Shown in pieces: positions 12,193-24,200 of a stretch of 64,000 nucleotides of DNA. Both the position numbers and the translations under genes were made by a program. Location: assembly GCF_003144195.1 (NCBI RefSeq), contig NW_020290047.1, positions 78,916 through 142,915 of the forward strand, read 5' to 3'. Position 1 is the first letter of the stretch, and every line of letters begins with the position of its first letter. Source of the DNA: Ceraceosorus guamensis (Eukaryota; Basidiomycota; Exobasidiomycetes; Ceraceosorales; Ceraceosoraceae). The notes beneath the pieces were generated by a model that was not told the origin of the DNA, did not search any database, and saw only the letters and a program-made list of their open reading frames with translations.

Positions 12193-13536
12193 TCAGCGTA
12201 GCAAGTTCTCGCCACTTGACGAGATCCAACGATCGTCACAGAAAGTCCCTGGCGGTATGCTCCCCCAGCGCCCATCAGGTCCTAAGCAAAGTTTGGGCGC
12301 GAATTTGCTGATGTTGATGTCGCAATCGCTCAAGCCCAACTCGTCGCGCAGTACCCTTTCTCGATCTCGATCTTTGCATCTCACTCGTCCTCCACCCTCT
12401 TGCTTGTCCCACCTTGCCTGCAACAGACCTGCCAGCTCGTTGTAGTCTTTCACTTGGCCATTCGTCTTGCAAAAGTCCCAGCGATTGCCCTGCTCCAGCG
12501 TTGAGCGGCGCATACTCTCCCACGCTTTGGCATCTTTCTTCGACGGCGCGCGGAAGGTCGAGCCAACTCGAACTCCCTCTTTACCGCAGCCGGGGCAACA
12601 AGTGACTACTTGCCTCCAAAAGACATGCGCCGCTGAGGAAGAATGCTTCGCAATCCACGACTGACGCGCCTCGAGCGTCTTTCCGGCCTCCAAGGAAGGC
12701 TGGCGGGAAGTCCTTGTTGGGAAGAGCTCTTGCGCCTGCGAGACAGTTGCGCGACCAAATTTCTTGTAATGCTCGATCCGTTGAGGGCTTGCGAGCAAAT
12801 TGACATCGCCCACTGGCTCAGCAGTTGCGTCCTCTCGTTCGTCCAAAGGTGCCGCGGTGCGGATCAACCACACCGGGTCGGTCGGTCTGGCACCAGGTGG
12901 ATGCGTGTAAATTCCATCCCGATCTTGCCTTCTGCGACTAAGATGCTGTGTGCGAGCTACAGCTAAGCTCAGCTCTGCATCGCTCTCTTGCCCTGTGGGG
13001 GGCACGATTTGGCCATCGGTGGTCAGGTCGGCCAGCCCTCGAGCGCCGTACAAGCTCTCGTTTCCGTCGCATGCGGTGGGCTTGAACGCCCTTCTGCAAT
13101 CGAAGCAGGCATACTTTGGTTTGTGCAAGATGCTTGCTTGCTGCCCTGCGTATTGGCTGTACTTCTTGGCCTCTGTCTTATAGCGCTGAAGACAGGCATC
13201 ATACGCTGGCAAGCTCAGAGCGCTTTGACCCGGGAGCCGCTTCGCATGTGCCTCGCACCGGGGCGCAGAGTGTCCTCGCTCGAGCTGTACGAGGTAGTCG
13301 AAGCCGTCGTACTCGATCCACGGACGGGTGCCAGTGGCGTCGGGGCAGCAGCCGAGTCCGTTTGCACGATCTCGTCTTCTGCAGGACATGGTTCTGTGCG
13401 GTGTCGATAGTGCGGCTCGAGCAGATCGGGTTCGATGTTTGTGTGAGATGCCAGCTTGGACAGGGAGCAAAATCCATGTGGTCGCCTTTTGAAGACGTAC
13501 CTCCCAACCAAAGCCCGCACTCAATGCCTGCAACAT
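12193..13536 (-). CDS. Cys-rich protein with putative zinc-ribbon motifs, function unknown
   Basis: A single open frame of 447 codons on the minus strand. It contains two CxxC pairs typical of metal-binding knuckles: YACFDCRRAFK at about residues 142-152, and CCPGCGKEGVRVGSTF near residue 310, followed by a basic helix with KKDAKAWE. Other Cys/His residues near the N terminus (MSCRRRD, GLGCC) could add a further site. The pattern CxxCG...VG..F.AP.K.D.K.W recurs in small zinc-ribbon proteins of fungi, but I cannot name a family or function. The start is ambiguous: ATG at 13536 gives the full frame, while ATG at 13392 (MSCRRRD) is equally plausible. The 3' end is 48 bases from the stop of the convergent neighbour at 12144. 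Confidence 0.6.
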   Translation of the reverse strand: MLQALSAGFGWEVRLQKATTWILLPVQAGISHKHRTRSARAALSTPHRTMSCRRRDRANGLGCCPDATGTRPWIEYDGFDYLVQLERGHSAPRCEAHAKRLPGQSALSLPAYDACLQRYKTEAKKYSQYAGQQASILHKPKYACFDCRRAFKPTACDGNESLYGARGLADLTTDGQIVPPTGQESDAELSLAVARTQHLSRRRQDRDGIYTHPPGARPTDPVWLIRTAAPLDEREDATAEPVGDVNLLASPQRIEHYKKFGRATVSQAQELFPTRTSRQPSLEAGKTLEARQSWIAKHSSSAAHVFWRQVVTCCPGCGKEGVRVGSTFRAPSKKDAKAWESMRRSTLEQGNRWDFCKTNGQVKDYNELAGLLQARWDKQEGGGRVRCKDRDRERVLRDELGLSDCDINISKFAPKLCLGPDGRWGSIPPGTFCDDRWISSSGENLLR

Positions 13537-14311
13537 TCACATTGTGAATGTCTGCCTACCTGCCCAAAGCGCCGCATTTCCCTACGCTTCCAGACTTCCC
13601 CCCTCCTGTCAGACATCCCCCACCACACACACACACACGTTTGCTAGAAGTGGCTGTGATCACGCTAACGAGAAATGATCTCATGCGCCACGCTCCGGGC
13701 ACTACCGAGCGGCAAGTCAGGAGCCCATGCATGCACCCATGCTGCTGAGCTTTTACCACTCAGACTATCGTGTCAAAAGCTCGGGCGTAGCAGTCGTGCG
13801 CGACAGTGGGCCATCTGCACGACTCGGCGTGCTGCGCATTCGTGGCTTGGGTTTTACTGCGCGCTCCACTGTGACTCGTGACTATATATGCTGAGCATGC
13901 GAACAGAGATGATGGCATCATGCGAGGTAAATTCTCAAGCCAAATGACTCAATTTCATCGATCGAATTGCTTTGTACATTTGACATTCTAGACACTCTCA
14001 TCGCCTGCCCTTCACAGCCCTTATATAACAGCCCTCGTTCCATTTTGACTTCCTTCGAGACCCTCAATCTTGACCTTTGATTCGTGATTTTGTGGACTCA
14101 GTAAACGGGCGCAACGATGATAAAGAGTGGCTGTGCAAGGCCGTCACGGCCAAAGAGGGAAACCAAGAAGATCAAGAAATTTCGTTCTGTCGGCTGAAGT
14201 CGTGACGCGATTCGGAGCGGACAGAGGCGCAAGTCGAGTGCCAGGACCGATTGCCTCCATCTGAAAGCCACGCGTGCGACCTTGTGGGCAAATCAATGGA
14301 TAACGCGAGTT
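13537..14311. other. Intergenic, 775 bases
   Basis: Lies between the 5' end of the zinc-ribbon gene and the 3' end of the bZIP gene, both on the minus strand. It carries one ATTCGTGATT word at 14080-14089 and a TATATAA-like stretch at about 14023-14029. No gene is supported. Confidence 0.4.
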
Positions 14312-17300
14312 TCAAGCGTGATGCACAGATCTGGCACCAGCGAGCAATTGCTCCACAATCGCCGCGCTTGAGCGCAAATCCTTCGGCCCGGTGAGACCCA
14401 GCTCCAAGGCAAAGAAATCCTGCTGGACCAGGTCGCCGTTCTGCGTGCGAGGGCTGCCAGTGGCGCCAAGTAGCCGGAAGGCAGTACGAGCTGCTTTGAC
14501 GAAGCTTAAGGACTTGGAGGAGTTACGTGCTTTGCTCGGTGCTGACTTGGAAATAGACCCGCCGGACGCGCTGGCTCGCCACTGCTGCTGAGCACGTTGA
14601 CTAGCTGTGCGTGGTGCGGGAATGAACAGCGTCACCCGTCTCGACGCGGACGAAGAAGGCTTGACATCGCTTGCGGCCTCGCGCACAGGCGTGGCCGGAG
14701 CTGGCGAGCTCTTGGCGGACTGCTCTGACTCTTTTTCGACGTCGACGTCGAGATAGGCCCGTTCCACGTCAAGCCCGCTGCGCCCCAAGTGCTCACCCAG
14801 AGCGTGCATGCTCATCGAGTCGTTTGGTGCGTTGTCGCGCACCCATCTCAAGTCAAGCGGAAGATCGAGCAAGCGCTCCAATTCTGCGCTGCTTTGGCTC
14901 TGAGATGCCTTTGCGCTGCTCTTGTCCTCAGCGGCGTGCCCGCTGTCTGCTTCTTGATCATCCTTCTCTTCGTCTTTGCGCTTTGGAAGCACGCAGTGCA
15001 CCAGTGGCGCTCCGGCAGAATCTATCTGCTGGCCAAGGTTGAAGCTGGAAGAAGGCGATGGACTCAGTTGAGCGGCTTCTATCAGACTAGTCCAGTACCA
15101 ACAAACTCACAAATTGTCGCCGCACGCATGTGCAGACCCGTCTCCTGGAGCTGAGGTAGCTCCAAACAACGCGAAACTGAACAGCATGACCATCAAGGCA
15201 ACGCCTCCTGTTGTCTTGCGAGGAGTGTATTGGCCGGCAGATCCTGACTTGACAGCAGGGGCCCGCACTGGCTTTGGGTGTGACTTGTGCGCGATCGTCG
15301 TTACCGAATCAGTGCCATCCATGGTTTCACGAGCATCCTGATAGTCTTCCGCGGCTTCCTGGCTGGCGGAAGCCGGCTCCCGGCTCACAAAAGCAGTCAA
15401 TGCCTCTTGGTCTTCCTGACCACATTCTGGCGGGGTCAGCGACTGGGTCGCCTGCTTGAGCTGATTGCAGGTAGCAGCTTCAGGTTCGACGACTAGCGTT
15501 CGGGCAGAGGCCAGCGTGTCGCTGTCAGTCACAGACGCTGGCGGCCCTGATCGAAAAGGACGCTCATCGCCTGCTTGTGCAGTAGAGCCACCGGTCTGAG
15601 GCCTGGGTGCAGCACTGCCCCCATTCAGCATGTTCATCGATGCAGGCCACTGCGACGCAGAGGCAGCCTCATCGAGGTTTGACGCTTCCATTTGCGAGCG
15701 CAGCGAGAATAATTCGTTTTGTGGCGCTTGATCTGAAGTCGCTGCGTTGGCTGTGTGGTTCGCCTCTCCACGGTCGCGTTTGACACCGCGTGTGCTAAAG
15801 CTTTCCGAAATTTCGCTGGCTTGATCAGAAAGAGGCGGCACAGAAGACCCTGCTGAGGGGTCTTCGGTAGGTGCGATGCTGGCTCCTTTGGCGTTGACCA
15901 CCAGTTCAAGAACTTCGCGAACGTCTGGTGTCTCTTCTCCCAGCAACATTGGCAACACTGTCTGTCCGAAAGCCGACCAGGGCATATCGGGACCAGCAGC
16001 GACCTCCCACAGACGCCAGACCAGTCGTGACATGCTTCGACAGCGGCTCTCGAGCTCCTCGAACTGCTCTCGCTTGCGCTGACGACTGAGGAAGGCGGCA
16101 GCGCGATTCTTGACCAGCCTCGCCTCGCGCTTTGTGAGCCCAGATGTGTCAGGATGGACGAACAGCGACGAGTGAGTGGCCGACGTGTCAATGACCGGGA
16201 AAGGCTGGCCACTTTCGGTGATCTGCGATGCGGAAGGAGGCTCCCTTTTCTTGGATGGTTTCGCAGGCGCTAGCTTGGCTTCTTCTGGCTGCTTGTCTGT
16301 GGCAAGCGATGGGTCCACTGCGGCAGGCTGAGCAGGCTGAGTAGGCAGAGCAGGCAGAGCAGGCAGAGCAGGCTGAGCAGGCAAAGCAGTGGCTTCACTT
16401 GTTTGCGCTTCACCATTGGGAGGATCCGTTTCAGCGGGGACATCGGCGCCGCTCGTGGGCAGAGGTGGAGATGCTCCCTTTTTGGTCTGCTTGCGCTTTG
16501 CGCCTCCGCCAGAACGTCGCTTGGAGTCACTGGAGCGATGCGCTACTTTCGAGCTTGCCGTGCTGGCACTACCGGTAGGACTACCGAGTCGGCGGCGCTT
16601 GTCTGACACAGGGCTCACGTTGCCTAGCATGCTAGCATGGGCAGATGAGCTAGGGCTTGATCGATCTTCAGAGAAGGGGCTTGGCATGTTCTCCAGCGTG
16701 AAGTCCATTGGGTGCTCGGAAGCTTCCATCTTGAAACCCACCGGCGCATTCGGCATCGTCAGCATCTCCTCTGCGCCATCCATGTCGCGGAAGGGTCCGG
16801 CTGGGTAGGCATCAACGTGCGAGAGCCGCATGGCAAAGTGGTCAGGGACAAAACGAGCATCGTGCTCCATACCTCCAAAGCCATCGGCAGGCCATGCGAC
16901 CGGCGACTGAATGCCAAAGCTTCGGAACGGTGGTTTATCGAAGGTGTACGAATGAGGGTTTGGCGATGGAAGGGCCAAGGACAGGGCAGCGCTCGGGCTC
17001 TGCACCATGCTCATGCCCGTGTCTGGACTCGTCTCGGGACCACTCTCGCCGAACTCGAATGAGAGGCTATGCAGAGAGGCGCTGTGAGAGCTAGGAGTGG
17101 AAATATGAGTTGGGAAGCAGACATCGGCGGTGCTCGGCGAAGCTGGCAAAAGAGCGGGGGAGCCAGTCATTCGTCCATTCGAGTGATGAGCACCAGACTG
17201 AAGATGGTTCGGCACCGCAGAGATGGCAAGTTGAGCAGGCTTGCTCTTCCGCTTGGCTTGAGTGCCGCTATCCGATCTTTTGTATTCGGACGGGGGCGTA

Positions 17301-17413
17301 ATTGTGTTCACATTCCCGTTGAGATCGGTCGCGTCGCTCTCCATCATCTGTTCGGTGTGTAGAAAGTCGTCCAGATCGCCAGTGTCGATGGATGCCATGT
17401 TGAGCAAGGACAT
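14312..17413 (-). CDS. Membrane-tethered bZIP transcription factor (ATF6/CREB3-like architecture)
   Basis: Two exons, 17413-15111 and 15044-14312, encode 1011 residues; the 66-base intron has GTGAGT and TTCTTCCAG ends. The bZIP domain is at about residues 428-470: basic region KREARLVKNRAAAFLSRQRK with the invariant Asn and Arg, then a short zipper with Leu-Met-Leu heptads (about three) broken by Gly-Pro. A stretch of about 18-20 hydrophobic residues at 738-757 (VALMVMLFSFALFG), preceded by Lys/Arg, is a likely transmembrane helix, leaving about 250 residues on its far side. DNA-binding domain first and a single membrane span later is the layout of ATF6, CREB3 and plant bZIP17/28, released by proteolysis under ER stress. 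A low-complexity Ala-Leu-Pro/Gln repeat lies at 16320-16385. Alternative: a Hac1/Cib1 relative, but the intron looks spliceosomal. An ATG at 17398 is a second possible start. Confidence 0.8.
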
Positions 17414-17872
17414 GACGAGGTTAACTTGGGTGTAGCGACTGAGAGGGGCTGACTGTTGGTTGGGGGACGAAGCGTTCAGAAGACCGCACGCTGCCAACCG
17501 TGGCGTTGGATGAATAACACAAGTCGTTCAAAACGTCAGGGCGTGAAGAATGTCATGCAGCTGGAGTTGCTGTGAAGAGGAAGGATGACGATGCCAACGG
17601 ATAAGAGTAGCAGAGCGAGAGAGGGTGACGTTGGTCGATGACGCCGCAACCACGCGGACACGAAGATAGGAAGTTGGAGGATCGAGGGCGGAGGATTGCT
17701 CGAGCTCGATACGAGCTGCGTGTCTGGCCGAGCAGACGGTAGCACTCGAGCTTTTAATCAAGCGACACACGGTCAATGAAAGGCGTTTGTCGCCGATAGG
17801 AAGGTGTCGAGGGAGTGGAAATACGCAACGGGGAGCCCAAAATGCCGGTTACTTAGTGACGGTGAAGGATCA

Positions 17873-17908
17873 AGTCGAGTCGAGTCGAGTCGAGTCGGGT
17901 CGGGTCAC
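17873..17908. repeat. (CGAGT)n pentanucleotide microsatellite
   Basis: A short tandem array of the unit CGAGT (four near-perfect copies followed by CGGGT variants) in the upstream region of the bZIP gene. Confidence 0.8.
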
Positions 17909-18279
17909 GACGAGTCGGAAACGAGACTGATACAGGTGCAAAGGTCGACGCGTCTATGATGACCAGTGATTGTCGTGGTCGAGAGTCAATGGTCAGCGCG
18001 AAATGAGATGAAGCAGGTCCAAGCGCCTCTTCCACGTGTGGCGCTTGGCAGAGGCGAGCGCCTGTGAGAGGAGAGGGGCGCGGGCGCCCGACTGTGTGCG
18101 CCCGCGCCCTTCGCAAAAGGAGGCCCGAGCGAGCGCGTGCGAGGGACAAGAAGATGCATGCCACTTGTCTGCACGCGGCACTGGACCTGTCATGCAGTCA
18201 TGCTTTGCGTGATTGCATGCTGCGGACGTACGGCAAGCTGGTGATGAAGCGCGGTGATGCGTACAGTACATCCTGCTAC

Positions 18280-18307
18280 AGTAGCTGCTGCTGCTCCTGC
18301 TGCTGCA
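18280..18307. repeat. CTG-rich trinucleotide repeat
   Basis: An interrupted run of CTG/CTC units ending in GCTGCTGCATGC. It lies in non-coding DNA. Confidence 0.6.
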
Positions 18308-21300
18308 TGCCGCGAAGGACTGGAGTTCGCCGGGGCTTGGAGCGCGGCGTTATGATCGATGTATGCATCGTATAGAATCAAGAATAGCTGCAAGCTGTTG
18401 GGCTGCGTTTGAGTCGGGGCATGATGCTCAATCAGATATGAATGAGTCCGCCGTCAAGCCTCGGTTGGCTTGTTTTCGAAGTGTCTCTATGCTTATAGCT
18501 CCTGCTCTATTTCAATTAAGGATCAGGCTCCTCAAATGTCACGTCTGCTTGCAAGTGGTTACCGCTGTCCCGGTAGTGCTCACTCAAACTCGGCAGAGCG
18601 CAGATCGAGAAACGATGCGAAATTGGAAGTGCTTCGCGAAAGCTCGCGAAGGCCAAGGCCTCGTAGCTCAGGTCTCGATGCCGCGAATGGCTGCATGCCG
18701 CTCACAGCCTCGACTTACGCGCCTTTGCACATCATGCAGGCCGCGATGCCGGAGCTTGAGGTTGACGCGGTACGTCGCGAGAGGCGCGTTTGACAGTCAT
18801 AGTGTGCTGTCGTGGCCCCCCTATACTGATTCATGCGCGCTGCACGAACGACCGCCCTTAACGCGGGCTGCATGGTTCATCATGCAGCCTAGCCCGGGCG
18901 TCATCATTCTTCACTGGCGCTACAGCACTATACTGCGACCACTTTGAGTTCAATATCCGCAAAACTTCGGGCTGTGCGTGGCGCTGCTGTGTTTCTTGTT
19001 CTTGCTCCCGCGGCATGCGCAGGGGTGTGGGAAATGGAGCGCGCGTGTGGAGAAGTGTGGGCGACGGCGCACGCGCTGCCGCGCGAATGCTGCATGGCCT
19101 TTCCCTTGCTCCTCACACAACGAGTAATCAACTTCTTGCACTTCGAAGATGAGTGCGGGGCAGCTGTGCGATAGGTGATGCCTAGCTGCCATTGATTGTG
19201 CCCGAGATGCAGTTCGACGAGTGTGACCAACTTCTGAAATGAGAGTTCGGAAGAGCTGAGTGCCTGCAAGTGCAGGCCCATCCATGCAAAACCATGCGGG
19301 GTAGAGATAGAATCACCTGAATGCGCACGCACACGGCAAACCTTAGACTTTGCTTGCAACACCCAGCATCAGCAGCGTCTCCTTCATCAGCCGGATTCGC
19401 TGCAGCACGCGAGCCAAGAGCGTGCAGAAAGCTTGCAGTGCTGCAGTGCCTGCGGGCACATCTGAGCACGGCCACACCCAGAGCATGCGCGGCTGTAAGC
19501 ATCTTATCTAGCGCCAATTCGGCCGTGGGTCGCTCTTGCCTCGACTGGAGCTACATGCAGTCTCGAGTCTCGAGTCTTGAGCGTATACCTATACTTAGCT
19601 TGCTGCGACTTGAGAAAGCGCCCGATCTCCAGAAAGACAAGAAGGTCAAGACGACGTGGTCCATACGACTCGACTTTGCCACATCGATGCACATAGAAGC
19701 AATGAGGAGCATATTCAAAGGCTCCTCTCGCGGGTCACGAGCTACGAGTTGAGGCTGGGTGAGGAACCTTGCTTGCTTCCCATCGGAACGCCCAGACGGT
19801 CGGTTCGAGGCTCCGGTGACCGCGCGATGACTGGTATATATGCTGCTCTGCACGTCCCCCAAGTCTATAATAGCTGCATGCAGAAGACGTGACACGCCGC
19901 ATGGCATTCGTCGATTAGGAACCTCCTGCGCAGACACTCACGACTGATGGCTGCATATATGTTGTTGTGACTTGACTATCCGTAACAATCATTGGTGAGT
20001 GTGTAGAGTCTACAGTCTAGTAGTGTGTACTGCACACAGACTACTCTGCTTCTGCGACTACCACTCATCAATGTTGAGCAAACTTCCCCGCCATGCAGCC
20101 AACGCTCTTGCCTCTGCATGACTACTAATGCCTCGTTCGCCCCGAGCCGCGAGCACCAGCCTCGGATGCAAAAACCAAGTGCCAGCAAGACCACTAGCGC
20201 CGCTCGCCGGTACGGTGGTCCCGTGTGCTCGTGCGCACTCACTGCCTGACTAGCGGTGCAGCGCTCGACAGCGCTCGCAACTTCCATCGGCGGATCTGTA
20301 AATCAGGAATCTGAATGTGAATGTCAACTTTTGAATTTGAACGAACGTCAAAGGCGAGTCTGGGCGTTGGCGGAGGTAGCTGTGGGGCAGCGCCGGACGG
20401 TGGAGAGATCATGACAGACCATGTCACGGATCACAGTCTTGAGTCGATGGTGAGCGTACAAGACAAGCAGGCACACCTGGCTTGCCTCACGCAAGGAATC
20501 AATTAAAGAGTTGAAACTTTGAATCCAGATCTTGCATTCAAGATTCCTGATTCCAAGATGCCAAGCCTCACGGCTTGCCGGATTCAAGGACGCTTGACGC
20601 TTGACTCTTGACTGACTGTGGTCAATTTACTTCAACTTCTAAGTCATCTGAACAACAACAACTCAAATCAAAATCGTAGTCTACGTGCACCGGTACTCGA
20701 TTCGGCGGCCGATTTTGAGTTTTGATTGGGGCTCAAGCCGCATTCAAGATTCACATTCAAGATTTCAAAGCGGCAGCAGGGAGTTCCAATTCTTCAGAAG
20801 ATGATCATGCCATCGAGACTCGCGATTCTTGACCTTGACTGTACAATGGTCTTGCAGCAAAGTGGGCACAGGCATGAGCATCCTCTACAGCGATGCAAGG
20901 GTCCGAGTGCGTGATGAAGCGTCAAGCATGGGGAGCGTCTCCGTGTTTGTCGACCACGTCGCGGTCTACGTTCCAGTCAAAGAATCTTTGATTCGAATCG
21001 CAACACCTGGTTCATTCGAATTGAATGTGACTTCCGATTGCTAAGCGCGCCCTCTCTGATTATGATAGTCGTGAGTATGCTTCGACATGGCACATATATC
21101 ATGATCGTGGGTGCATGGATGGCCGACAAGCATCATGATGGCAACTAGCGCTACCTGTCCTGCTATAGCCGAGAGCACGCGTCCGTTAAGCGGAGAGCTA
21201 AGCAATCAAAATCGCAGAGGCCACTTCCTATTCACGCGCGATTATGCTGTATATACACCGCGCCGCAAGTCCCTTACTTGCGCGCGAATATTCGTGATTA

Positions 21301-21897
21301 TTCTGCCGATTATGCATCTTGACATGTACGGTACCGTACACAGCATGGACGCAAGCAGCATGGATTCAAGATTCACTCATTGCTTGCTCCCGCCCCTGTG
21401 CGAACCCTCGTCGGCTAGCCGGCTCGAATTCCCGCGCGCTGCATGGCCAAGGGCGGGTATAAGCGATATAGCGGACATCCAAAAAGTTGTCGCCTGCATC
21501 GGGACTCGTGACGGCTGACTCTGACTCTGACTCAGATAGACGGACGGTATTTGCACGCTTGCTTCAATTTACCATTCGTGATTTGACGACTTCTTTGAGA
21601 CGATCGGGAAGCCGCGACGGCTCATGGACGGGGCACTCTCGACTCTCCGTCGCTGTCAACTGCGACACGACTCGCCAGCCGCCTGATGTGCGCAAGAAAG
21701 GCCACAATCGATACACAAATCGTTCGTGCGCTCGACTGATCTTGTCTCACCCTCAACTGACTCGCGCTGGCAGACCTGCATGATACCTCTGGCGCTAGGC
21801 TGGTTGGGAAATTGGCTTCACGATTGCGACTTGCCGGAAATCTCTGGCATCATTACGACCATCAACGACCACCATCAATCCATATATCGAAATCAAC

Positions 21898-23922
21898 ATG
21901 TCCAATCCCAGAGGACCATCGGTGCGTGTGCGCCGGCGGTCGACGGTCAGCTCTCCGTCAAGCCCTTCGCCCGCTCCCAACGCTGCTGTGGAACAGCGAC
22001 GAGCCCATGCTGACGACCTGCTGAATCGCGAAGCTGGGCATGCACATGGGCCTCTGCATCACGCCATCCACAACAAGCATCCCGATCGAGATCACCGCAG
22101 GCATGGCATCGTAGAAGGCATCGCATCCAGACACCGGGCCATCGCGGAGCGCCGCGCCGAAGAACGACGTGTACGCCGACTCAATAGGTTCGCTGCAATC
22201 GGTAATGAGCTGCAAGAAATACGCGAAGCTCAAGAAGACGGTAGAGGCAATGTCGATGAGGATTCGCTCAAAGAGAGCGCATCGCGCAAAAGGATTGCGT
22301 CTCGATGGCCATTCGGGCGAAGTGGACACCGCCAAGAGGCATCGCAAAGGCCCACAGGGCGCACCAAAGAGGCGAAGCGCTCAACAGAGGCCCTTACCGC
22401 TTCCTTGCGACGAGGACCCACGCGCAACAGCACGCGAGCTTCTGAGCTTGAGGACGAGCACAGCTGGGAAGCTGTAGAGGTCTTGGACGTCATCGACCCC
22501 CGCGTTGGCACAGTTGCCGTGCTCTCCGACATCACGCGGAGCATCTTTGTGCCTGCTGCTCTCGCTGGCTCCGAGCCTATCGTCGACCTTCCAAGCCCCG
22601 AAGAGCGACTCGCTGACGATGTCGAAGGCCAGCTGGAGGGTGGCGGCGCGGTCACACGTGCGCGGACACGGAAGCACGTCGACAGTGCGGATGAGTCGGC
22701 AGCGCTCCTCGATTCTCACGTCGAGCATCTGCTCACAAAGAGACAGCAGCGCATTGCGCTTCTCAAGAAGGTGCTCTCGGGTGTTTGGACATTCATGAAG
22801 ACCCCACTTGGCATCATCGTATCCATCTACGGCTTTCTTGTTGTGTAAGTGCCTCACGAGCTTTCGGTCTCCTTCGATTGCCCTCCTTACCCGAAGCTGC
22901 TTCCCTATCGCGTTTAGATTCACTGGAGCTGCTCTGGTCATCTGCCTGTTTGGGTGGGTGCCTGGAAACAAAGACCTGTGAGTGAAGCATCACCGCACCC
23001 TTTCCCTCAATCCCGGCATCCACGCTGATCATCATCCCCACCATATTCTTCGACAGTCAGGTTGAGGCTTTCAGTCAAGCGATCAACGGGTTGTTCACCA
23101 TCACCGGTGTCGGCCTCATCCCTTGGCGCGTACGCGATACATAGTGAGTAACAGATTCTGAACTCTCGCCATTCCTGTGTCAGCGCCGCTCACGACGAGT
23201 GCGCATGTACATGATGCAGCCGGATGTCGCGAATCTGCCACTATCGCAACCTCACCTGGCGCTTAAGGCGAGAGCGAGGTCTTCCTCCCCTCAAGAACCG
23301 CGAAGATCTGGCAGAAGAAAGGCTGGAACAGAAGTATGAAAAGGAGCCAAGCTCACCTACTGCTGCGGGAGAGGGACAAGCTGGAAATGCGCAAGATCAG
23401 CTGTCCACGCTCCCGTCCATCGATCACGATGCTGAGCATGTGCTCAAGCCGCGACAAGCAGAGAGAATGATGGAGCTGCAGAGCAGATTTGCAGCATCGG
23501 CAACTTGGTACCGGTACACCGAGACCAGTACCCATACCGCATTTCCGATCAGCATGGCTGTGGCCATCACAGCCCTCAACGTCGGCAACAGCATCTTTCA
23601 ATGCTGTCTGTGCGCGGCCATGTGGGGTTATGCTGGTCCTGAAAAGTACCACGATCGCCCAGCTTGGATGACAGCGCTTGGTATTGTCCTGTCTTTTAGC
23701 TGCGGCATCGCCGCTGCGGTTCTCATCGCTGTAGGAGGCAAGCAAACGAAGAAGACGAAAGAGGTGGAAGAGCGTTTGAAGGCTGCATTTGCTAGGGATG
23801 CGGATGAGACCGTTCCGAGAGGAAAGGAGGACGTCAATGCAAGCGAGGACAGTCAGGCGGGCGAGGCACATCGAAGCTCGACTGACGAAGCAACCGAGCT
23901 GGCACAGCAGCAAAAGGCATGA
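21898..23922 (+). CDS. DUF2985 family integral membrane protein
   Basis: Four exons, 21898-22844, 22918-22977, 23057-23143 and 23220-23922, encode 598 residues. The N-terminal 290 residues are Arg/Ser-rich, His-containing and probably cytosolic and disordered. The membrane part begins with TPLGIIVSIYGFLVVFTGAAL and a second short span, then INGLFTITGVGLIPWRVRD, a signature of the fungal DUF2985 family, followed by a charged linker and two further hydrophobic segments near 23541-23640 and 23667-23740. The two small middle exons code exactly for the conserved spans, and all joins keep frame, which supports the model. The family's molecular role is unknown; members are multi-span fungal membrane proteins. 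Confidence 0.85.
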
Positions 23923-24200
23923 TCCTTGGCCAGACAGCAATCGCGCCCGCATGCATCCACTTGCCAGAGCGTCACTGTACACGATAGCTGCCTGCACACG
24001 ATATCTACGTTCTACATGTTGTAATTCGTACTCGTACCCAAATAGACGTCATCCAACGCACAAACTTCTCGACCCGAGCACAGCGGGGTGAGGCGAAGTG
24101 CGGACGGGTGAGAGGTGCTGATCTGCGGTATGGGAGCGCTGTCGTTGACGCGCTGCTTGCCGTCTTCCATTTCGTCTTCCTTTGGGATTTGAACTTGTCT

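Larger units (their letters stand above)
17414..21897. other. Gene-poor 4.5 kb region
   Basis: The promoter and leader of the bZIP gene lie at its left end and those of the DUF2985 gene at its right. Between them open frames are short, do not join by consistent splice sites, and show no domains. The region contains a CGAGT pentamer repeat, a CTG-rich stretch, ATTCGTGATT words at 21290-21299 and 21574-21583, and several degenerate ATTCAAGATT-like words at 20530-20770. It may hold non-coding transcripts, but nothing in the sequence proves one. Confidence 0.4.

Noticed and set aside
15045-15110. An Ire1-type unconventional intron in the bZIP gene, as in HAC1/cib1
   Set aside because: The intron has ordinary GT...AG ends and a pyrimidine-rich acceptor (TTCTTCCAG), and I see no paired CNGCNG loop motifs at its borders.
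18363-19937. Several open frames of 110-194 codons in the gene-poor region
   Set aside because: They overlap each other on both strands, have no domains and no consistent splice sites; such frames are expected by chance in GC-rich DNA.
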